Assembly (NCBI GenBank): GCA_017547975.1
Contig: JAFYNU010000233.1
Coordinates: 1 to 27,548, forward strand
Direction of reading: 5' to 3'
Length of the DNA: 27,548 nt
From: Clostridia bacterium
GTDB lineage: Bacteria; Bacillota; Clostridia; Oscillospirales; QAMX01
In this document: positions 22,707 through 27,548 of the stretch, piece after piece
How positions within the stretch are numbered: position 1 is the first letter of the stretch
How the letters are laid out: each line of letters begins with the position of its first letter
Notes under the pieces: generated by a model
Told to the model about the DNA's origin: nothing
Seen by the model: only the letters and a program-made list of their open reading frames with translations
The model's database searches: none
Program-made: the position numbers and the translations under genes

Positions 22707-23939
22707 TCAGGGCTTCCAGTATTCGCTGATGCATTCCCGGGCGATCTGGACGTAGCGGCGTCCCCGCTCAAAGTCCCCAAAAATGGTGCCTACCTCCCGC
22801 TGGGCCATTTCAAACAGGCATCCGCTGGCCGATTCACAGACCATCTTGAAGTAGGCCCGCAGGGCTTCCTCGTCCATGGGACCGGGGTTGGTGACAAATT
22901 CTGCCCGGGGCTTGCTGTAATAGACCACGTTGCTTCCCCGCAGATATTCCCCGATCTGGGGCTCGTTGTTGAAGGGGGATACCGAAAGCTTGCGAAGGTT
23001 TTTCCATTTGGAAAGGTAGCCTTCCCACAGGGCGTCCACCCGCTCGCAGCAGCCGTAGGAGAGAAGGCCGTAGCGCTTCACCAGCCGGTCCAGATAGGGG
23101 TACACGAATTCCCCGTAGGTCTCCACCGAAACGGCGGTGGTCTCCTGGGATTCCAGGAAGCCCCAGCACTGGGTGGTCTTTTCTACCTTGTCGGTGGGGA
23201 GTTCGGAGTTGAAGGCAAAGCTTTCCTGGGCGATGGGGCTGATGCCGCAGGTGGGCAGAAGCAGTCCTTCCTTTTCCAGGAAGTCGTAGTATTCTTCGTA
23301 AACCCGGGTGGCCATATCCATGACCTCGTGGAGCTCATCCGGGTAGTCGTACATGGCAAAGTAGTAGTTTTCCATGCCCATCAGGCCCACCAGGGGGTTG
23401 GTGATGGCGCCGGTCAGGCTGGGCATGACCATGCGGCTGGGCAGAATATCCCCGATCATTTCGTCGGCAAAGGCCCGGCGGCGCAGGGTCTTTTCCCGGT
23501 CGATGCCAAAACTGCCGCCCCGGAGCTTGTCAATCTCGCTTCCCAGGTCCTCCACCACCGGATCGATGTGGAAGCCAATGGAGTTTTCGGCGTGGGTGAC
23601 CTTGTTTTTGATGCCGAAGGGGGACGCCCAGGTGTTCCAGGTCAGGTCGAAGGTGGGGGAAATGGGGGTATCGTCATCAAAAAGTTCCCGTCCCACCAGG
23701 GTGGAAAGCAGAAGGAACTCGATTTCCCGAGCCTCGGCCCCCTCACATTGCAGACGGGTGGTGATGACTTCGTTGTAGAAGTTGGAATAAAGCAGGCGTA
23801 CCGTGGGAGCTTCCCGGCGGCCCTGGGCAAGGGCTTCCCATTGCTTCATAATTTCCGTATTACGGGGGGAGGCGGCGTATTCCAGCTGCTTTGCGGCAAG
23901 ACGGCGTAAAATCTCACGGTCTTTGGCGTATGATGGCAT
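22707..23939 (-). CDS. Uroporphyrinogen decarboxylase (URO-D) superfamily protein
   Basis: The start at 23939 (MPSYAKDREIL) is chosen because AAAGGA lies 8 nt upstream; an ATG at 23948 is too close to that site. The 410-residue protein has the URO-D-like pattern seen in many gut Clostridia: an N-terminal DREILRRLAAKQLEYAA helix, an IEFLLL segment, a central PSLTGAITNPLVGLMG region and a C-terminal YGCCERVDALW block followed by KNLRKLSVSPFNN. The superfamily includes HemE and the cobalamin-linked methyltransferases MtaA, MtbA and CmuA. No haem genes or corrinoid protein gene is next to it, so true HemE activity is unlikely and the substrate is unknown. It has its own promoter (24022-24050), divergent from the ABC exporter, and lies on the lagging strand. 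Confidence 0.75.
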   Translation of the reverse strand: MPSYAKDREILRRLAAKQLEYAASPRNTEIMKQWEALAQGRREAPTVRLLYSNFYNEVITTRLQCEGAEAREIEFLLLSTLVGRELFDDDTPISPTFDLTWNTWASPFGIKNKVTHAENSIGFHIDPVVEDLGSEIDKLRGGSFGIDREKTLRRRAFADEMIGDILPSRMVMPSLTGAITNPLVGLMGMENYYFAMYDYPDELHEVMDMATRVYEEYYDFLEKEGLLLPTCGISPIAQESFAFNSELPTDKVEKTTQCWGFLESQETTAVSVETYGEFVYPYLDRLVKRYGLLSYGCCERVDALWEGYLSKWKNLRKLSVSPFNNEPQIGEYLRGSNVVYYSKPRAEFVTNPGPMDEEALRAYFKMVCESASGCLFEMAQREVGTIFGDFERGRRYVQIARECISEYWKP

Positions 23940-24021
23940 ATTCTTCATCCTTTCCTGTTCCAAACGTCGGCAGGACGCTGAAAGATCGGTATTTTTGGTA
24001 GATAAAGAGCTCGATAAATTA

Positions 24022-24050
24022 ATAGTATCACGGCTTGTGCCCCCTGTCAA
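24022..24050 (-). promoter_or_regulatory. Promoter of the URO-D-like gene
   Basis: On the minus strand TTGACA (24050-24045) and TACTAT (24027-24022) are separated by 17 nt. Transcription would start near 24015, about 75 nt before the ATG at 23939. The rest of the 289-nt divergent gap (23940-24228) holds only this and the exporter promoter. Confidence 0.75.
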
Positions 24051-24133
24051 GGGGACTTTCTTCTGCCAAAAGAGCAGAAAAAGAAAAATGACGGGAAATC
24101 GAACGAAAAAACACAATAATTGCAGAAACCCGG

Positions 24134-24162
24134 TTGACAATTCCTCCTGAAAGTGGTACACT
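24134..24162 (+). promoter_or_regulatory. Promoter of the ABC exporter operon, with extended -10
   Basis: TTGACA (24134-24139) and TACACT (24157-24162) have a 17-nt spacer, and TG one base before the -10 makes it an extended -10 promoter. Transcription would start near 24169. Confidence 0.8.
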
Positions 24163-24166
24163 GTTG

Positions 24167-24194
24167 ACCCTTTCCCTCTTTGCGGGGGAGGGGT
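24167..24194 (+). promoter_or_regulatory. Stem-loop at the predicted 5' end of the exporter mRNA
   Basis: ACCCTTTCCC (24167-24176) can pair with the G-rich 24185-24194 to give ten base pairs, two of them G-U. It begins at about the predicted +1 and precedes the ribosome site AAAGGAGGG by about 20 nt. It may stabilise the transcript; a regulatory role is speculative. Confidence 0.4.
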
Positions 24195-24228
24195 AAAAGC
24201 ATACGATATACAAAGGAGGGAAGAACGC

Positions 24229-25203
24229 ATGATCGAACTCAAAGGCATTTCCAAAACCTTCAGGGTGGCCAAGCGTAACGCCGGCATGACCGAGGCGGTA
24301 AAGGCTCTGTTTCACCGGGAGTACACCCTGATTCCGGCGCTGAAGGAAGTTTCCTTCAAGATCGACGAGGGAGAAATGGTGGGCTACATTGGGCCAAACG
24401 GAGCCGGTAAAAGCAGTACCGTGAAGGTGATGAGCGGGATACTCACCCCCGACGCGGGCAGTTGTATCATTGATGGCCGTACCCCATGGAAGGAGCGGAC
24501 CGAGCACGTCCGAAATATCGGGGTAGTATTTGGCCAGCGGTCCCAGTTATGGTGGGACGTGCCGGTGATCGACAGCTTTGAACTCATCCGGGATATTTAC
24601 CGGGTGAATGGGCCAAGCTATCAGGCAACCCTGAAACGGCTTCTGGAGGAGCTGGATATCGGGGAAATCGTCAGGACCCCCGCCCGGCAGCTGTCGCTGG
24701 GACAGCGGATGCGCTGCGAAATTGCGGCTTCCCTGCTCCACGATCCCAAAATCCTCTTTCTGGACGAGCCCACCATTGGGTTGGATGCGGTGTCCAAAAT
24801 CGCAGTACGAAACTTTATCAAAACCCTCAACAAAGAGAGGGGCACCACAGTGATCCTCACCACCCATGATATGTCGGATATTGAAGCCCTGACCGAGCGG
24901 ATTTTGCTGATTGGCAAGGGACAGATCCTGCTGGATGGGTCTCTGACCGAACTGAAAAACCGCCATTCCAAGCTCCGCCGTCTGACGGTGGATTATGCCG
25001 GGGGATCCCTTCCCGCAATCCCTGGGGTAAAATTGGAGGGGGATCTTTCGGGGCACGCCACCCTGTCGGTGGATACGGGTGTCCTTTCGGTGTCGGAAGC
25101 CATTTCCAAGCTCTCCTCGGCGGTGGAGGTTACCGACCTTGCGGTGGAAAGCCAACGGGTGGAGGACGTGGTGGTTTCGCTTTACAAGGAGTTTGCCATA
25201 TGA
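24229..25203 (+). CDS. ABC-2 type transporter ATP-binding protein
   Basis: The 324-residue protein powers the two membrane proteins encoded next. It has Walker A GPNGAGKSS (55-63), a Q-loop at GVVFGQRSQLWWDVP, the signature LSLGQRMRCEIAASLL (canonical LSGGQ altered to LSLGQ), Walker B KILFLDEPTIGLD, and the H-loop TTHDMSD. Such LSLGQRMR signatures with a long C-terminal domain are typical of the subfamily paired with DUF990/ABC2_membrane_6 permeases (COG4586). A strong AAAGGAGGG precedes the ATG. The C-terminal domain (about 240-324) is a beta-rich accessory region. The stop overlaps the next start (ATGA). The substrate is unknown. Confidence 0.93.
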   Translation: MIELKGISKTFRVAKRNAGMTEAVKALFHREYTLIPALKEVSFKIDEGEMVGYIGPNGAGKSSTVKVMSGILTPDAGSCIIDGRTPWKERTEHVRNIGVVFGQRSQLWWDVPVIDSFELIRDIYRVNGPSYQATLKRLLEELDIGEIVRTPARQLSLGQRMRCEIAASLLHDPKILFLDEPTIGLDAVSKIAVRNFIKTLNKERGTTVILTTHDMSDIEALTERILLIGKGQILLDGSLTELKNRHSKLRRLTVDYAGGSLPAIPGVKLEGDLSGHATLSVDTGVLSVSEAISKLSSAVEVTDLAVESQRVEDVVVSLYKEFAI

Positions 25204-26003
25204 GGAAGTATCTCTCCTTTTTCAGGATTCGCTTCCTTTCGGGGCTCCAATACCGGGCGGCGGCCTGGGCCGGGGTATCCACCCAATTTGCCTGGGGAGG
25301 CATGAGCATTCTGATGTACCGGGCATTTTACAGGGTCAACGCAGAGGCGTTTCCCATGGAATTCGCCGATCTGACCACCTACATCTGGCTCCAGCAGGCC
25401 CTTTTGGCCATGTTCATGGCCTGGTATTTCGATAACGATATTTTCGACAGCATTTCTTCCGGCGCCATTGCCTACGAACTTTGCCGCCCCTGTGACCTCT
25501 ATACCATGTGGTTCACAAAAAACGTGGCGGTCAGGCTATCCCGGGTGGTACTCCGTTGCTTTCCCATTCTCCTGGTGGCGGTATTCCTGCCCAGACCCTA
25601 TGGGGTGAGCCTGCCGGAATCGGTGGCCGCAGGTCTTTTGTTTCCCCTGTCGCTGATTCTGGGGTTTCTGGTGCTGGTGGCCTTTTCCATGCTGATTTAC
25701 ATATCGGCGTTTTACACCATCTCCTCCACGGGGGTCCGGATTCTGGCCACCTCGGCGGTGGAATTTCTCACCGGTGGGGTGATCCCCCTCCCCTTTTTCC
25801 CGGGCTGGCTTCAACCCATCATGAATGCCCTCCCCTTTGCCTCCATGCAAAACACTCCCTTCCTCATTTACACCGGCCACGTGAATGGTCAGGAGGCCAT
25901 GCGGGCCATTTTGCTGCAGGCGGTATGGCTGGTAGTATTGGTGGGAGTCGGCAAGATCTGGATCCGCCATGCCACCCGGCGGGTGGTCCTGCAGGGAGGT
26001 TGA
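25200..26003 (+). CDS. ABC-2 type permease, first subunit (DUF990-like)
   Basis: This 267-residue integral membrane protein has about six hydrophobic segments: around 18-38, 60-80, 110-130, 143-175 (two close segments), 190-210 and 230-250. The N-terminal YLSFFRIRFLSGLQYRAAAW and the central DNDIFDSISSGAIAYELCRPCDLY match the COG4587-type partner, in which SGAIAYELCRP corresponds to the cytoplasmic coupling segment. It overlaps the ATPase gene by 4 nt and has AAGGAG upstream, so the two are translationally coupled. The next permease follows after 4 nt. Confidence 0.88.
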   Translation: MRKYLSFFRIRFLSGLQYRAAAWAGVSTQFAWGGMSILMYRAFYRVNAEAFPMEFADLTTYIWLQQALLAMFMAWYFDNDIFDSISSGAIAYELCRPCDLYTMWFTKNVAVRLSRVVLRCFPILLVAVFLPRPYGVSLPESVAAGLLFPLSLILGFLVLVAFSMLIYISAFYTISSTGVRILATSAVEFLTGGVIPLPFFPGWLQPIMNALPFASMQNTPFLIYTGHVNGQEAMRAILLQAVWLVVLVGVGKIWIRHATRRVVLQGG

Positions 26004-26007
26004 TGTT

Positions 26008-26784
26008 ATGAAGCTTTATTTCAAGTATATCGGCATGATTTTCCGGTGCCGGATGCAGTACAAATCCTCCTTCTTTATGACCACCCTTGGCCAATTCCTG
26101 GTATCCTTCACCACCTTTATCGGCATGTATTTCATGTTCGACCGGTTTGGTGCGGTGGACGGCTTTACCATGGAAGAGGTGATGATCTGCTTTGCGGTGG
26201 TACTCACCGCCTTCTCCCTGGCGGAATGTTTCGTGCGGGGGTTTGACGTCTTTCCCCGGTTGATCCGAAGCGGGGAGCTGGACCGGATCCTGGTGCGTCC
26301 CCGAAGTGTGGCATTCCAGGTATTATCCTCCAATATGGAATTTTCCAGGGTTGGCCGCCTGCTCCAGGCGGTGGTTATGTTGGTCTACGCCATTCCCCGG
26401 TGCGGGGTGGATTGGACCCCCGACAAGATCCTGACCCTGGTTTTGATGATGCTTGGGGGCGTGATGCTCTTTTCCGCCCTTTTTGTGCTCTACGCCGGCA
26501 TCAGCTTTTTCACCATCGAAGGGCTGGAATTCATGAACATCTTCACCGATGGCAGCCGGGAATTCGGTAAATACCCCCTTTCGGTTTATGGGGAGGGTGT
26601 TCTGAAATTCATGACCTACGTGATCCCCTTTGCCCTGGTGCAGTATTACCCTTTCCTCTACCTGGTGGGAAGGAGTGACCGGGTGTGGTATATGCTTCTG
26701 CCCCTGGCGGCGGGACTCTTTCTGATTCCCTGTGCCATCTTCTTTTGGGTGGGGCTTCGGAAATACCAGTCCACCGGGTCGTAA
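26008..26784 (+). CDS. ABC-2 type permease, second subunit
   Basis: I start it at the ATG at 26008 (MKLYFKYIGMIFRC), with GGGAGG 8 nt upstream; an earlier in-frame start at 25969 lies inside the previous gene and lacks a site. The 258-residue protein has about six membrane segments. It contains RLIRSGELDRILVRPRS (84-100), the same coupling-region pattern as the first permease (SGAIAYELCRPCD), so the two subunits are distant paralogues that probably form a heterodimer (COG3694 type). It is the last gene of the exporter operon and is followed by a terminator. Confidence 0.88.
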   Translation: MKLYFKYIGMIFRCRMQYKSSFFMTTLGQFLVSFTTFIGMYFMFDRFGAVDGFTMEEVMICFAVVLTAFSLAECFVRGFDVFPRLIRSGELDRILVRPRSVAFQVLSSNMEFSRVGRLLQAVVMLVYAIPRCGVDWTPDKILTLVLMMLGGVMLFSALFVLYAGISFFTIEGLEFMNIFTDGSREFGKYPLSVYGEGVLKFMTYVIPFALVQYYPFLYLVGRSDRVWYMLLPLAAGLFLIPCAIFFWVGLRKYQSTGS

Positions 26785-26794
26785 AGTAACAACA

Positions 26795-26837
26795 AAAAGG
26801 ACTCTGCTAAGGTGAAAATCCCGAAGCAGAGTCTTTT
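26795..26837. terminator. Bidirectional terminator between the exporter operon and thiT
   Basis: Arms GACTCTGCT (26800-26808) and AGCAGAGTC (26825-26833) are flanked by AAAAA on the left and TTTT on the right, so it can end transcription from both convergent units. Confidence 0.85.
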
Positions 26838-26844
26838 GCGTTCT

Positions 26845-27408
26845 TTATTTCTTTGCCAGTTTCATCACAGAGGGGGTGAGCATCAGCATCAGAACCACCG
26901 TAATGATCAGTTCGCCGGCCATGTAGCCGCCGTTATAGAGGAAGGAATAGAGCCACACGGGGGTTCCTTCCGGTGCGTAGACGCCCCAGATCAGGATGCC
27001 GCTGGCAAAGTGGCAGAGGAAGCGGAGAACCACCGCCGCGGCCCCGGCCAGGGTAGCCGACAGGGCGGGCTTGAGCTTGCCGAAGGGCTTCCGGAACAGG
27101 TCCGCAAGACCCAGTCCGCCGAAGGCCACCACGTAGTCCAGCATGATCACCAGGAAAAAGGCCCAGACGGTGTTGGCGGGAGGCGGGTAGAAGCCCAGCA
27201 TCATCTGGATCAGGCTGTAGGCAATCGATCCGATCAAGCCCCATTTGGTGCCGAAAAGCAGGGCAAAGAGGATGATGGGAACCATGCTCCCCAGGGTGAT
27301 GGACCCGCCGTAGCTCCAGGCAGGAAGCGGGAGCTTCAGGAAGGAGAGGATGGTGGCAAGGGCCACCAGGACGGCGCCGGTGCAAAGCGCCTTCAGGTTG
27401 GTTTTCAT
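26845..27408 (-). CDS. thiT: ECF thiamine transporter substrate-binding component ThiT
   Basis: ThiT is the membrane S-component that binds thiamine and uses a shared energising module (EcfA, EcfA', EcfT) encoded elsewhere. The 187-residue protein has about six hydrophobic helices, the WSYGGSITLGSMVP segment (31-44) and the C-terminal block RFLCHFASGILIWGVYAP...YSFLYNGGYM. H133, W141, Y154 and N159 fit the known thiamine contacts H125, W133, Y146 and N151 of Lactococcus lactis ThiT with a constant offset of eight. AAAGGGG lies 12 nt before the ATG. The TPP riboswitch upstream supports the substrate assignment independently. Confidence 0.93.
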   Translation of the reverse strand: MKTNLKALCTGAVLVALATILSFLKLPLPAWSYGGSITLGSMVPIILFALLFGTKWGLIGSIAYSLIQMMLGFYPPPANTVWAFFLVIMLDYVVAFGGLGLADLFRKPFGKLKPALSATLAGAAAVVLRFLCHFASGILIWGVYAPEGTPVWLYSFLYNGGYMAGELIITVVLMLMLTPSVMKLAKK

Positions 27409-27455
27409 GAAAGAAAAACCCCTTTCAAAATGAGCTTGCCGGCAATGTCCCGAAA

Positions 27456-27492
27456 ATAAAAACCGCAGAGTCTGCGAAAAAGACTCTGCGGT
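27456..27492 (-). terminator. Riboswitch-controlled terminator in the thiT leader
   Basis: The 12-nt arms 27462-27473 and 27481-27492 (ACCGCAGAGTCT and its complement) form a strong stem. On the minus strand it is followed by a U-run from the A-tract at 27456-27461. It lies between the TPP aptamer and thiT, so it is probably the expression platform: TPP bound, terminator forms, thiT off. Confidence 0.85.
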
Positions 27493-27511
27493 AAAAATCG
27501 GAGCGTTTCTG

Positions 27512-27548
27512 TACCGTTTCCTACGCCGGTATTATCCGGATCAGGTCA
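27512..27548 (-). promoter_or_regulatory. TPP riboswitch aptamer (THI box), 3' part only
   Basis: On the minus strand the edge of the window begins inside the conserved THI-box core: CCTGATCCGGATAATACC followed by GGCGTAGGAAACGGT. This is the 3' half of a thiamine pyrophosphate aptamer; the 5' half, with CUGAGA, lies beyond the right edge. It is upstream of and in the same orientation as thiT. Confidence 0.92.

Noticed and set aside
1..27548. CRISPR array, insertion sequence, prophage, toxin-antitoxin or defence genes
   Set aside because: No regularly spaced repeats, transposase motifs, terminal inverted repeats or typical defence domains were seen; nearly every base is accounted for by core genes.

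Overview
The window is a chromosomal core region of a low-to-medium GC Gram-positive, spore-forming bacterium, most likely in class Clostridia (Bacillota). The evidence is the gene order dnaA-dnaN-recF-remB-gyrB-gyrA on one side of the origin and rpmH-rnpA-yidD-yidC-jag-mnmE-mnmG-rsmG-noc on the other, strong AGGAGG-type ribosome binding sites, a spoIID homologue, a RemB/DUF370 protein and a TPP-riboswitch/ThiT pair. An Oscillospirales-like gut Clostridium would fit, but the sequence alone does not settle the genus.

Layout. 1-804 (minus): spoIID, cut by the left edge. 936-2934 (plus): citrate synthase and endonuclease III as a two-gene unit with a near-consensus promoter, ended by a perfect 23-bp bidirectional terminator hairpin. 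2991-3175: a gene-free block with six DnaA-box-like 9-mers. 3181-5015 (minus): YfbR-type 5'-deoxynucleotidase and an M16 peptidase. 5094-14142 (minus): rnhA, gyrA, gyrB, remB, recF, dnaN, dnaA. The dnaA-dnaN gap (12616-12840) carries tandem DnaA boxes, a GC step and trinucleotide repeats that match the layout of the Bacillus subtilis basal unwinding site, so I read it as oriC. 14143-14513 holds the divergent dnaA and rpmH promoters. 14514-16996 (plus): rpmH, rnpA, yidD, yidC, jag, then a terminator. 17057-21052 (plus): mnmE, mnmG, rsmG, then a terminator. 21154-21966 (plus): a Noc/ParB-like gene. 22045-22617 (plus): an unrecognised lipoprotein. 22707-23939 (minus): a URO-D-superfamily protein. 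24229-26784 (plus): a three-gene ABC-2 type exporter. 26845-27408 (minus): thiT, preceded by a TPP riboswitch with a terminator platform, cut by the right edge.

How it works together. DnaA, DnaN, RecF and gyrase form the replication-initiation set around oriC. RnpA, L34, YidD, YidC and Jag serve RNA processing, translation and membrane protein insertion. MnmE/MnmG modify tRNA wobble uridines and RsmG methylates 16S rRNA. Nearly all genes point away from the dnaA region (leading strand); citZ-nth, the URO-D-like gene and thiT are the exceptions.

I found no undescribed defence, mobile or biosynthetic system. The most interesting signals are regulatory: the oriC unwinding element, a second DnaA-box cluster 9.5 kb away, no clear DnaA boxes upstream of dnaA, a Noc-site-like palindrome at the end of dnaA, and a hairpin between the yidC Shine-Dalgarno and its start codon.
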